Position numbers and translations under genes: made by a program. From Bacteroidota bacterium (GTDB lineage Bacteria > Bacteroidota > Ignavibacteria > UBA10030 > UBA8401): a stretch of 64,000 nucleotides of DNA. Numbering within the stretch: position 1 is the first letter of the stretch; every line of letters starts with the position of its first letter. The notes under the pieces are model-generated. The model ran no database searches. It was not told the origin of the DNA and saw nothing but the letters and a program-made list of their open reading frames with translations. Shown here in pieces: positions 48,178-56,411 of the stretch. The stretch is taken from the NCBI GenBank assembly GCA_041658205.1, contig JBBAAO010000001.1, positions 2,542,001-2,606,000 on the forward strand, read 5' to 3'.

Positions 48178-50265
48178 CTAATTTTTCATCACTCTCATTG
48201 CGTTCAAAATTGCGATTATAGCAACTCCCATATCTCCGAACACCGCTTCCCACATTGTTGCAATACCGAACACGCCAAGAAGTATGAAAATAAATTTAAC
48301 TCCCATTGCAAATGCAATGTTTTGCCATACAATCATTCTTGTACGCTTCGCTATTTCAATCGAATGTACAACCTGCATAGGTGAATCTGTCATGAGCACT
48401 ACATCTGCCGTTTCAATTGCGGCATCAGAACCGAGAGCGCCCATTGCAATACCAACATCGGCACGGGCAATGACCGGTGCATCATTGATCCCGTCACCAA
48501 CGAACGCAATTTTTCCATCATTATTTGATCCGATCATTTTTTCTATGTGTTCGACTTTGTTTTCCGGCAGAAGTTCATAATAAAATTCTTTTACTCCAAG
48601 TTTCCTTGCAAACACTTCCGCTGCACTTTTATTGTCACCGGTAAGCATAACTGTCTTTATCTTTAATGTATTGAGCGCGGCAATTGTCTCAACAGATTGC
48701 TCCTTTAGTGAATCAGATATAACAATGTAACCAGCATATATTTTTTTTACTGTTACATGAACAACTGTTCCTTCAACATCGCATTTACCATGTTCAATGT
48801 TTTCTTGATGAAGGAGTTTATCGTTTCCGATGAGTACTTCGCTTCCGTTCACTTTCGCACGAATGCCGTGTCCGGATATTTCATTCACATCGGTAATTTC
48901 ATTTAGATGAACCTTCTCCTTATACGCACCCAGAATTGATTTTGCAATCGGATGACTTGAGTTTGCTTCTGCATACGCAGCGTATTTTAGAATATCTACT
49001 TCTTTGAATCCATTCGTCGGAATTATTTCGGTAACTTTGAATTCGCCTTTGGTCAACGTTCCGGTTTTATCAAACACAACTGTATTAACCTTTGTTAACG
49101 CATCCAAATAGTTAGAACCCTTTATCAGAATTCCCCTCCTGGAAGCTCCACCGATTCCGCCAAAGTAGCCAAGCGGAATACTGATGACCAACGCACAAGG
49201 ACAAGAAATGACAAGCACAACCAATGCTCTGTAAATCCAATCATTAAACGTTGCCCCCTGAATTAACAGCGGCGGAACAACGGCAAGAATAAGTGCGCCA
49301 AAGACTACAGCCGGAGTGTAATATTTTGCAAATGTCGTAATAAATTTTTCCGTCTGTGCTTTCTTGCTTGTTGCATTTTCTACAAGTTCAAGTATTTTAG
49401 AGATTGAAGATTCTCCAAATACTTTTGTGACTTTGATCGTTAGTAATCCCGATTGATTGATCATCCCAGCTAATGCAACATCTTTTACTTTCACTTTTCT
49501 TGGAACGCTTTCGCCTGTTAATGCAGAGGTATCGACAAACGATGTTCCTTCGGTTATTTCTCCGTCCAATGGAATTTTCTCGCCGGGTTTGACAATGATA
49601 TAATCGCCGATGTTAACGCTCTCCGGCGAAACTCTTTTTGTTTCTCCGTTAGTTTTCACATTAGCGTAGTCCGGTTTTATTTCAAGGAGGGATTTAATTG
49701 ATTTTCGTGAGCGGTTCACTGCGATGTCCTGAAACAATTCGCCGACCACATAAAACAACATTACCGCGCCTCCTTCAGCCATTTCATCTATTGCAAAAGC
49801 GCCGACAGTCGCAATTGTCATCAGAAAATTTTCATCGAAGATCTGTCCCCTGAAAATATTGTTAATCGCTTTTGTAATTACCTTCCAGCCGGCAATTAAA
49901 TATGCCGTAATGAACACCGCATATTCTGCTATGTGGTACGGTGTATTATGAATTTCATCCTCGAACATTGTTCCCAAAAGCAAAAGTAATAATGCGGAAA
50001 CAGCTTTAATGATAGTCCATTTATTTTCTGCAAGCTCGCTTGTGGAAACGAGGGACTTCTTTTGAATTAACTCTTCCACTTCAACTTCCGGTTCTATCTC
50101 TTTTATTTTTTGTTTTACTTCTTCAATGTCCGGCGCATCAATCTGCAAAGTTGAATTAGCATAATTCACCGATACAAATTTTACTTCCGGCATCTTCGAA
50201 AGACTATCTTCTATTTTTGCTGCGCACGATGCGCAGTCAATATTTTTTAATTGATATTTTTTCAT
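48178..50265 (-). CDS. cadA: Cd/Zn/Pb-type heavy-metal P-type ATPase
   Basis: 695 residues. An N-terminal HMA domain has CASC at residues 11-14 (NIDCASCAAKIE). Membrane helices, the actuator TGES (250-253), the metal-site CPC in TM6 (355-357, SCPCALVISIPLG), the phosphorylated DKTGT (Asp399), the HP motif (SSHPIAKS) and GDGINDAPV follow. The CPCALVISIP...GGASRRGILIKG stretch is typical of the zinc/cadmium group (ZntA/CadA) and not of copper ATPases, which read CPCALGLATP. It exports Zn, Cd or Pb from the cytosol with ATP. It is flanked by a CzcA remnant (downstream) and a NicO-like remnant (upstream), so the gene lies in a recombined region. Confidence 0.93.
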   Translation of the reverse strand: MKKYQLKNIDCASCAAKIEDSLSKMPEVKFVSVNYANSTLQIDAPDIEEVKQKIKEIEPEVEVEELIQKKSLVSTSELAENKWTIIKAVSALLLLLLGTMFEDEIHNTPYHIAEYAVFITAYLIAGWKVITKAINNIFRGQIFDENFLMTIATVGAFAIDEMAEGGAVMLFYVVGELFQDIAVNRSRKSIKSLLEIKPDYANVKTNGETKRVSPESVNIGDYIIVKPGEKIPLDGEITEGTSFVDTSALTGESVPRKVKVKDVALAGMINQSGLLTIKVTKVFGESSISKILELVENATSKKAQTEKFITTFAKYYTPAVVFGALILAVVPPLLIQGATFNDWIYRALVVLVISCPCALVISIPLGYFGGIGGASRRGILIKGSNYLDALTKVNTVVFDKTGTLTKGEFKVTEIIPTNGFKEVDILKYAAYAEANSSHPIAKSILGAYKEKVHLNEITDVNEISGHGIRAKVNGSEVLIGNDKLLHQENIEHGKCDVEGTVVHVTVKKIYAGYIVISDSLKEQSVETIAALNTLKIKTVMLTGDNKSAAEVFARKLGVKEFYYELLPENKVEHIEKMIGSNNDGKIAFVGDGINDAPVIARADVGIAMGALGSDAAIETADVVLMTDSPMQVVHSIEIAKRTRMIVWQNIAFAMGVKFIFILLGVFGIATMWEAVFGDMGVAIIAILNAMRVMKN

Positions 50266-50273
50266 ACTACACC

Positions 50274-50366
50274 TTAGTTTATAAATAACCCGCTATTTTT
50301 CAGAACAATTAGCAAAAATCCTGTAATTGTTTTTTCGTGATGTTCGAGAAAGTGAGATTTAAATCC
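50274..50366 (-). pseudogene. Remnant of a NicO-like transporter gene (C-terminal end)
   Basis: Read on the minus strand, the codons give GFKSHFLEHHEKTITGFLLI then VLKNSGLFIN and a stop. The intact gene at 50784-51434 ends NIKSHYLEHHEKTITGILLI, VLGIAGYFIT. The two stretches are also closely similar in DNA. No other part of the gene remains. The coding frame is shifted relative to the nearby ATG (50370), so it is not expressed as such. Confidence 0.82.
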
Positions 50367-50390
50367 ATCGTTATGCTTATCTCCTTTATA

Positions 50391-50720
50391 TTACTGTCTT
50401 GGTGAGTAATAAATAATAGAAACACCTGCCAATGCAATCAAGGCTCCAACAATGTCATATTTATCAAGCACATAATTATCCATCTTGTAAGCCCACAGTA
50501 AGGACATCACAATAAATACACCGCCGTAAGTGGCATATACTCTTGCAAAATTTTGAGTCTGTAAAGTAGCAACAACACCGTATAAGGCAAGAATAAGTCC
50601 TCCAAGAATCCCATACCAAATCGGCTTGCCTTCTTTCAACCATAGCCAAACCAAATATCCGCCTCCTATTTCACAAAATCCGGCGAGGATAAAAACTATG
50701 ATAGATTTGCTCAGCTCCAT
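50391..50720 (-). CDS. UPF0060 (YnfA-like) membrane protein
   Basis: 109 residues with four membrane helices. The family pattern is clear: FILAGFCEIGGGYLVWLWLK, the central YGVVATLQ, RVYATYGGVFIVMSLLWAYK and a final helix with DIVGALIALAGVSII. YnfA/UPF0060 proteins are small transporter-like proteins related to the drug/metabolite superfamily; no substrate is established. Its place between metal transport genes and the preceding NicO-like gene suggests a role in metal or toxic compound export. AAGGAG lies upstream. Confidence 0.9.
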   Translation of the reverse strand: MELSKSIIVFILAGFCEIGGGYLVWLWLKEGKPIWYGILGGLILALYGVVATLQTQNFARVYATYGGVFIVMSLLWAYKMDNYVLDKYDIVGALIALAGVSIIYYSPRQ

Positions 50721-50783
50721 TACAAACTCCTTTGCTTTCTTATTTTATAGCATAGCCATTCCTGAAGGAACGACTATATCGCA

Positions 50784-51434
50784 CTATGTGATGAAATATC
50801 CGGCTATTCCCAAAACGATTAGCAAAATTCCTGTAATTGTTTTTTCATGATGTTCAAGATAATGTGATTTAATATTTTTTACTCCTTTCATTCCAAGCCA
50901 GACGAGCAGAAGCATTCCGGATATTGTAATAATTGTATAAATCACGGAAACGGTTATGATTCCTTGCCAGCCGAGCTTGCTTGCAACAAAATAATAAGCT
51001 TCGATTTCAAGGCAGGGAGAAAAAAACATTGAAATCATTAACGTAAGAATTATTGCGATTGTAGTTTTCTTTTTAGTATCATCAAGATGAATTTCATGGC
51101 TATGATGATGATGGTGGTGATGATGTTTATTTGCTAGAATGCTGAGTGCGAGATAAATAATTCCAAGGAGTAGAAGCAAGCTCGGTGCAATAACACCAAC
51201 GATAAAAGAATACGAATCCGATAATTTGTAGCCTAAAAATCCGACAATGACTCCGATAATTAAGGTGCTGAGCGTATGTGCAGCACCGGCAATGGCAGTG
51301 GTACTTAAAGTAAATCTCTCATTCCATTTCTCGGATTTAGAAAGCGCGACCAAAGGCAGCCAATGATTTGGAATTGATGCGTGGACTATGCTGAGTAGTA
51401 ATGCGCCAATTATTATTTGGGATAAGCCGGTCAT
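50784..51434 (-). CDS. NicO-like transporter with poly-His loop
   Basis: 216 residues with about six membrane helices. The first helix reads SIVHASIPNHWLPLV, resembling the HxxxPNHW entry of NicO-type membrane proteins. A cytosolic or periplasmic loop contains eight His in a row followed by SHEIH (about 104-115), a metal-binding feature shared with nickel/cobalt efflux proteins of the RcnA type. A short FFSPCLE motif lies in helix 4. It may export Ni, Co or another metal. AAGGA precedes the ATG. Its last 30 codons are duplicated as a remnant at 50274-50366. Confidence 0.75.
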   Translation of the reverse strand: MTGLSQIIIGALLLSIVHASIPNHWLPLVALSKSEKWNERFTLSTTAIAGAAHTLSTLIIGVIVGFLGYKLSDSYSFIVGVIAPSLLLLLGIIYLALSILANKHHHHHHHHSHEIHLDDTKKKTTIAIILTLMISMFFSPCLEIEAYYFVASKLGWQGIITVSVIYTIITISGMLLLVWLGMKGVKNIKSHYLEHHEKTITGILLIVLGIAGYFIT

Positions 51435-51547
51435 AATAAAATGTCCTTAAAATTATCTTCTAATTGATACTTTTTCCTAAACTTCTCTCAAACCAATAAT
51501 CGTGCTCTTTGATAATTTGGCTGAAATCACCAATTAATTATGAAACT

Positions 51548-52144
51548 TTAGTCAATCACTTTTATCTTTACCGCGCGTTCAAAGTAGTTTCCCAACATTC
51601 CCTTTTTGGTGTTTCCCTTAACAGATTCACCTTTTGTCAACATCACTTGAAGCTGTAATACAGCGTCCTTTGCATCGTTAAGCGGCTGGACGGTCATAGG
51701 TAGAGCTGTAATTGTTGTCCCTTCAAATCCTGGCAGATTGTCACCCACAACTCGACAGGACATGTGAAGATTCACTGCCCAGCCCGGTGCGAATTTCGAA
51801 AGAGAACTATCCCCGATCATCGTCGGATCAATATATGTCCATGCATTCCGGTAAGGAGCCGGGGTGTCGTCGCCTTTTATTCGACCAATTACCGTTAGAA
51901 CAGTTTTTTGTTGTCCACGTTTTGCTTCAAATTGAAAAGTGCCATCTAATTGACGCAGAGATTTCATTGTCTCCTTGTCAAGAATATCAATAATGGTTTT
52001 TGATTCATCTACCCAGGGACCATTGTTAACGTGACAACTCATGCAAGATTTTGCTTTCCCGAGAATGCCAACACCCGGGGGGTATGCAATTGCTGTGCTG
52101 GCAACAAGAACAAGTAACGACAGTGATGCAATTATAGTTTTCAT
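51548..52144 (-). CDS. Periplasmic protein with one haem c motif
   Basis: 198 residues with a signal peptide ending IAYPP. A single CMSCH (about residues 34-38) is a CXXCH haem-c attachment motif. The rest has no further CXXCH and no recognised fold; it includes LHMSCRVVGD and ends VKIKVID. It is the last gene of a minus-strand series with a thioredoxin-like protein and a membrane methyltransferase-like protein upstream. A role in periplasmic electron transfer or sensing is likely, but the exact family is not recognised. Confidence 0.72.
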   Translation of the reverse strand: MKTIIASLSLLVLVASTAIAYPPGVGILGKAKSCMSCHVNNGPWVDESKTIIDILDKETMKSLRQLDGTFQFEAKRGQQKTVLTVIGRIKGDDTPAPYRNAWTYIDPTMIGDSSLSKFAPGWAVNLHMSCRVVGDNLPGFEGTTITALPMTVQPLNDAKDAVLQLQVMLTKGESVKGNTKKGMLGNYFERAVKIKVID

Positions 52145-52176
52145 TTAATACTCCTTTAATGTATTTATTAAATATT

Positions 52177-52869
52177 TCAGATAAGAAAGGGAATAAATCT
52201 CTTTGTTCGGTTTGCGTACATAACATACTCATTGCCAAATTCTTCAAGAGCTTGTTTCTCCTCCTGCTTTGCAAGCCAGACATACATTAAAATTAAAATG
52301 GGCCACAATACCAAAGTTACAATTGAAGGCCAGTGGACGAGCCATCCAAACGTAAAAAGAAGAATACCTGTGTATTGCGGATGACGCATATACCTGTAAA
52401 TTCCCGTTGATACTAATCCTTTTGCACGGTGTATCTGCACCCAGCCGAAAGCAATAATAGCAAGCCCAATGAAACTGATTGCCGTTCCAACCAGAGCCGG
52501 CTTCTGTCCAAATATTTTAAAACCTTCCTCGAAGGCTTCCCCAATCTCAGGAATATTGACAAGTGGTGAAAGAAGAAATATGACGAGGGGCCAACCAAAC
52601 ATTTCAGTCATAAGAGCAATTACGAAAGCGACAAAAGTTCCGCGAGATTTCCATAGATGTTTTGTGGGACGGCGAAATGGAAGCAGCGCAAAAAAACCTA
52701 AGACGATGAGAATATTAAGAATGATTAAACCTGCTTGTCCGAAGGTTTCATAAATCCAGACTATTGTTACGGGAGGGCCTTCTTGATGAGGAAGTAGCTC
52801 AACCACATAAATTACAACGAAGAGAACGATCGCCAACCATCCTAAAACCGAGATTATTTTATCCTTCAT
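52177..52869 (-). CDS. Isoprenylcysteine/phospholipid methyltransferase-like membrane protein
   Basis: 230 residues with about six membrane helices. The C-terminal third has the ICMT/PEMT-family SAM-binding signature: GIYRYMRHPQYTGILLFTFG, then a helix, then KQEEKQALEEFGNEY and the final basic-aromatic RFIPFL. Related proteins methylate lipids or prenylated residues, but in bacteria many are of unknown substrate and often lie beside metal-resistance genes. It overlaps the thioredoxin-like gene upstream by 4 bases (ATGA), so they are coupled. Confidence 0.85.
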   Translation of the reverse strand: MKDKIISVLGWLAIVLFVVIYVVELLPHQEGPPVTIVWIYETFGQAGLIILNILIVLGFFALLPFRRPTKHLWKSRGTFVAFVIALMTEMFGWPLVIFLLSPLVNIPEIGEAFEEGFKIFGQKPALVGTAISFIGLAIIAFGWVQIHRAKGLVSTGIYRYMRHPQYTGILLFTFGWLVHWPSIVTLVLWPILILMYVWLAKQEEKQALEEFGNEYVMYANRTKRFIPFLI

Positions 52870-53432
52870 TGCTGGTTACCTTTCGTAAGTTTATTTATTT
52901 GTTTGGTTAATTCTTTTTCAGATACTCCCGGATAATGTGTCGCAAAGGAGATTTTCCCTGATTTATCTATCAGATAAATATTCTTCACCGGACAGATGCC
53001 GGGATTATATCCCCCTGTGTAAAGAGTCGTTGCTACCCCTGAGGGATCATACACAAACCTAACAGATAAATTGTTCTGGCGGATAATATCTTCAACTGTT
53101 TTCTGGTCACTTCCTAATTGACTAACCGCTAATACTTCCATCTCCTTCTTCTGATATTTTTTATTTAACTCCTCAATAAATTGAAGCTTTGATTGGCAGC
53201 CGGAACAAAGATTTGTGAACCAGAGAAGGACAGGTTTGTTTTTTGCTATTTTGGAAAGCGTGAACGGTTTTCCATCGAAATAATGACCTGAAAAATCCGG
53301 TGCTTTAACCCCAACGTTTGGAATTACTGTCTTATCATGTTCCGGAGCAATAATGTTTTGGGAAAAAGTAAATTTTAATACAGAAATAAGAAGAAAGAAT
53401 AAAGTGAACTTTATCTTAATAATTTTGTTCAT
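52866..53432 (-). CDS. Exported thioredoxin-like (TlpA/redoxin) protein
   Basis: 188 residues with a signal peptide (about 1-25). A redoxin/AhpC-TSA fold has APDFSGHYFDGKPF at the start, active site WFTNLCSGCQSK (CXXC) at about residues 72-83, and later YNPGICPVKNIYLIDKSGKI with the cis-Pro strand. It probably carries out thiol-disulfide exchange in the periplasm. It is coupled to the membrane methyltransferase-like gene by a 4-base overlap. Upstream genes in the same direction encode a CcmE-like and a LolA-like protein. Confidence 0.85.
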   Translation of the reverse strand: MNKIIKIKFTLFFLLISVLKFTFSQNIIAPEHDKTVIPNVGVKAPDFSGHYFDGKPFTLSKIAKNKPVLLWFTNLCSGCQSKLQFIEELNKKYQKKEMEVLAVSQLGSDQKTVEDIIRQNNLSVRFVYDPSGVATTLYTGGYNPGICPVKNIYLIDKSGKISFATHYPGVSEKELTKQINKLTKGNQQ

Positions 53433-53472
53433 TGCTAAATCCTTTTAAATTTTAATTATTTTCTTTAATATT

Positions 53473-53820
53473 TTATTGAACCACATAAACGCTTGCCGCG
53501 ATGAAACTATCTTTGTGCATGTGTCCCAGTAGTTCTACTACTTTTGCATTGTCAATTTCTTCCGTTGCTGGTTTGTGAAGAGTTACTTTTGCTTCAATGT
53601 TATCTTTATCTTTTACGTAAAAAGAAATAATACCTCCGTTGTCATCCCTTTCAAACCCTTTGGATTGAACAATGGCGACATTTATTAACTGGTTGATCTC
53701 TCTTCCGGGAACAAATTTGCTGAATGTGCCCAATTCTTTTGTCGGAGCAAAATATGCAAAATACAACAACACCGTTGATACAACTACTATGAAAAGTAAA
53801 ATCCGTTTTGTTGTTTTCAT
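53473..53820 (-). CDS. Membrane-anchored OB-fold protein, CcmE-like
   Basis: 115 residues. An N-terminal membrane anchor (about 7-26) is followed by a small beta-rich domain. The pattern REINQLINVAIVQSKGFERD (part), IISFYVKDKDNIEAKVTLHK, KVVELLGHMHKDSFIAASV resembles the OB fold of cytochrome c maturation protein CcmE, in which a 'VVEGKxxxxxFxAxxV' strand pair occurs. The haem-binding His of CcmE (HDENY motif) is absent because the protein ends before it, so it is CcmE-like at most. CGGAG precedes the ATG. The gene is in a redox/periplasmic block on the minus strand. Confidence 0.6.
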   Translation of the reverse strand: MKTTKRILLFIVVVSTVLLYFAYFAPTKELGTFSKFVPGREINQLINVAIVQSKGFERDDNGGIISFYVKDKDNIEAKVTLHKPATEEIDNAKVVELLGHMHKDSFIAASVYVVQ

Positions 53821-53838
53821 AAGGCTCCGAGCAATTTT

Positions 53839-54579
53839 TTATTCATTACCGTGCTTTACGAACACCGAATCCTGAACCTGAATATCGTGCCTAACTTCCG
53901 TATACCGTATGGTCATAATGTCCTGCCGAATAGTGAATGGATACTTGATTCCATCCACTTCGCTATAGTCTTCTAATAATGTTACAACATTTCTCATTCC
54001 TCCTGCAAGAAGAATATCTTGACGTATCAATAGTCCAGACTCTGAATCAAAGTACAATAGTTCAGTACTTCCGCTGAGAGGATGTGCCTCTATTACGTAT
54101 GCGCGACGATTTGCGATAGGAATGGATTCTTTTAAAACCATTTTTGGGAATAGCATTTTCAATTGCAGTGGCCAATAAAACTCCGCCTGACGCTTAATAT
54201 CTTCCAACCATTCGCCCTCAGCTTTTCGCAATAGTATTTCCGGTCGTTGATACCAAGCGGTGGTGCCGTCAAAAATCGTTTGGACAATTCCGTAACCGGG
54301 AATTTGTTGAATACCCATCAGTTTGTTCGGCGCTTTTTGGTATCGCTTAACAGTTCCTTTGGAGGGAATACCGGATATTTCAACAACGCCTGTTCTTACT
54401 CTTGATGTTACGGAGAGTATTTTCTCTTTGCCGCCAAGCGCTTCAATATATTTTTCTAAAATCGAATCCACTTTCGGAACGGGGTCTGTTTTCTGAAGTA
54501 TCGAAGTATTGTTTTGTGCATACAACGATAACGGTACAGAAAGGAGAAACACTGACAGCACAATGTGAAAACATTTCAT
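53839..54579 (-). CDS. LolA-like outer-membrane lipoprotein carrier-type protein
   Basis: 246 residues with a signal peptide ending LYAQN. The pattern SILEKYIEALGGKEKILSVT, then GTVKRYQKAPNKL, GTTAWYQRP and LLYFDSESGLLIRQD is that of LolA/RseB-like proteins, whose concave beta-sheet binds lipids or lipoprotein acyl chains. Many Bacteroidota-group proteins with this start are annotated as outer-membrane lipoprotein-sorting proteins. The stop overlaps nothing downstream. The start codon coincides with the last base of the TPR gene, so they are coupled. Confidence 0.78.
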   Translation of the reverse strand: MKCFHIVLSVFLLSVPLSLYAQNNTSILQKTDPVPKVDSILEKYIEALGGKEKILSVTSRVRTGVVEISGIPSKGTVKRYQKAPNKLMGIQQIPGYGIVQTIFDGTTAWYQRPEILLRKAEGEWLEDIKRQAEFYWPLQLKMLFPKMVLKESIPIANRRAYVIEAHPLSGSTELLYFDSESGLLIRQDILLAGGMRNVVTLLEDYSEVDGIKYPFTIRQDIMTIRYTEVRHDIQVQDSVFVKHGNE

Positions 54580-55745
54580 TATTTCCCTCCTGAAGTGAAG
54601 TACGTATCAGCACTGAAGAGCAAGCGAGCTTTAGGATTTTGCCTCGTAATCATTGATGCTTCATTAAATTCTTTTTCTGCCAGTTGCTTATCACCAGTAA
54701 TTTGATGCAGCATGCCAAGCATGTAATGTCCTTCTGCTTCAGAAGGATTGTTTTGCTCGTCTTGCTTTGCATATTCCATTGCTTTATCATATTCTTTCTT
54801 TTCGAAATAGATATTGGCAAGGAACAATTCCATTCGTCCGAACCGAATTCCTAATGAACGAATGTCTTCAATCTCCCGAAGAACATTCTCGTACTCCCTC
54901 AACGACCAGTATCCGAGTGCCTTTCCAACACGGCTCTCCATATTAAAATAATCCCTGTTAAGCGCCCGCTGAAATGTGAAAACTGCTTCACTAAAAAGGC
55001 GCTCTTTGAGATATATGATTCCCAACGTACGGAGCGATTTTGGATTGATCGAATCGAGTGATGCAGCTTTGTTCAGATTAATAATCGCTTCGTGCAAACG
55101 CCCAAGGACGCTGCTCAATACGCCTAGGTTGTGGTACGCAGAAGCATTTTCAGGGTAGAATTTTACAGCACGCTGAAAGTATTCCAGTCCTTGCGCCTCA
55201 TTCCCCGCTTGCTGATACAAGACGCCAAGATTTGAAAGTGCGTCGTAATGTGTGCTGTCAATGGAAAGTATCTCCTGATAATATTTTCGTGCATTGTCAA
55301 TATCGTTTTCTTGTGCGGCAATCTGTCCCAGAATGTTGAGCGCATCTATCTTTGTAGATTCGGAACGAGATGCGATAAGCGCATACGGCTTTGCTTCCTG
55401 CGACTTGCCGTCCAGAAGATACGTGATGCTCAATCCAAGGTTAGCTTCTGCTTTATCTGCATCAACATCAAGAGTTCGCTTGAAGAAAATCCCCGCCTCC
55501 TGAAACTTTCTTGCAGAGAGATATGCCCTGCCCAGCAAATTGAGCGCATCAATATTTTCCGGGTCGGCTTGTATGATTTTATCGAGCGCTGAAACTGCCT
55601 GAGTGAATTTACCTTGCGTTAAGTACTTCTCCGCTTTTACAATAGTGTTCTGCATTGAATCTTTTTCCTGTTGAGCATTCAACGTCGAGGGAATCGCCAG
55701 CAATACTATGGTCAGAATGCAAGCGATGAGTAGCTTTGGCTTCAT
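54579..55745 (-). CDS. Exported TPR protein
   Basis: 388 residues with a signal peptide ending LNAQQ and about nine tetratricopeptide repeats. Examples are ALDKIIQADPENIDALNLLG, YYQEILSIDSTHYDALSNLG, YFQRAVKFYPENASAYHNLG and LNKAASLDSINPKSLRTLG. The repeats form a superhelix that binds other proteins; the partner is unknown. GGAG precedes the ATG. The stop codon overlaps the LolA-like gene by one base, so both are made from one transcript and may act together in the periplasm. Confidence 0.85.
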   Translation of the reverse strand: MKPKLLIACILTIVLLAIPSTLNAQQEKDSMQNTIVKAEKYLTQGKFTQAVSALDKIIQADPENIDALNLLGRAYLSARKFQEAGIFFKRTLDVDADKAEANLGLSITYLLDGKSQEAKPYALIASRSESTKIDALNILGQIAAQENDIDNARKYYQEILSIDSTHYDALSNLGVLYQQAGNEAQGLEYFQRAVKFYPENASAYHNLGVLSSVLGRLHEAIINLNKAASLDSINPKSLRTLGIIYLKERLFSEAVFTFQRALNRDYFNMESRVGKALGYWSLREYENVLREIEDIRSLGIRFGRMELFLANIYFEKKEYDKAMEYAKQDEQNNPSEAEGHYMLGMLHQITGDKQLAEKEFNEASMITRQNPKARLLFSADTYFTSGGK

Positions 55746-55779
55746 ATTCGTTCTCCTTTCCGATTTTCAGAGCGGGGAT

Positions 55780-56316
55780 TCATCGGTGTTTTCCAGATGA
55801 GCGATGGCTGCCGCCCGAAGAATGTCCTCTGATTCCATGTCCGCCAGAATAACCACGGTTGTAATGACCTCTATTGTAAGTAGGAAAGTGGGAAACAGAA
55901 GGAGAGTGGTTATAATGTCTGCCGAAGAAACCGAGGTAGAACGAAGAATACCACGGGTAGCTGTAGTAGGGAAGTAAATAGAAAGGATTACCATAATATC
56001 GTGCTGCACTGCCGCTTGTTACAGATGCGGAAGTATTGATCATCTCATTAATAACCTTTTCACTGACGCCGGCTTTTTTTAATTCAACAATGTCGTCGGT
56101 ATCAAGCACGAAGTATGAATATGTTGCGTTGATTTGCGAGACGATGACGGTATCGCTTATTCCTTCATTGCTTAATTTGATGATATCATCAATTAACATA
56201 GCGCTCGAGTCGGTCGGAATTTCACCCCGGGCATATTGGGCGCCGTACTGTGAATAGCATCCAGTAACGCTGAACGCAATTGCCACAATACCAATTAAAA
56301 ATATATACCCTTTCAT
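55780..56316 (-). CDS. Lipoprotein with Gly/His/Tyr-rich tail
   Basis: 178 residues. AAGGAGG lies close before the ATG. Lipobox SVTGC. Residues about 40-95 are helical (MLIDDIIKLSNEGISDTVIV, then IVELKKAGVSEKVINEMI), a pattern seen in SHOCT-like or 'DUF' lipoproteins that sense folding stress in related groups. The last 80 residues are rich in Tyr, Gly, His and Ser (YNRGHYNRGYSGGHG, GHSSGGSHRSSGKHR), probably flexible and possibly metal-binding. The role is unknown. Confidence 0.65.
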   Translation of the reverse strand: MKGYIFLIGIVAIAFSVTGCYSQYGAQYARGEIPTDSSAMLIDDIIKLSNEGISDTVIVSQINATYSYFVLDTDDIVELKKAGVSEKVINEMINTSASVTSGSAARYYGNPFYLLPYYSYPWYSSFYLGFFGRHYNHSPSVSHFPTYNRGHYNRGYSGGHGIRGHSSGGSHRSSGKHR

Positions 56317-56366
56317 AATAACCTCCTTTCATTTTTGTTCTAAACAATGAATCTCATTGCTTAGAA

Positions 56367-56411
56367 TTATATCGCCTTCTCTCTACGCTCGTTCGTCCGT
56401 ATCTTTATAAG
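56367..56411 (-). pseudogene. PII C-terminal remnant in frame after the sensor stop
   Basis: Directly after the TAA of the sensor gene (56412), and in the same frame, the codons read LIKIRTNERREKAI then a stop. The intact PII protein at 57593-57934 ends VIKIRTNERGKKAI. The DNA is closely similar over this stretch too. It is a vestige of a second PII gene or of a recombination that fused PII DNA to the truncated sensor. Confidence 0.8.

Noticed and set aside
53473..53820. Full CcmE cytochrome c maturation protein
   Set aside because: The haem-binding His motif near the C-terminus of CcmE is missing and no other ccm genes are adjacent, so only an OB-fold resemblance is claimed.
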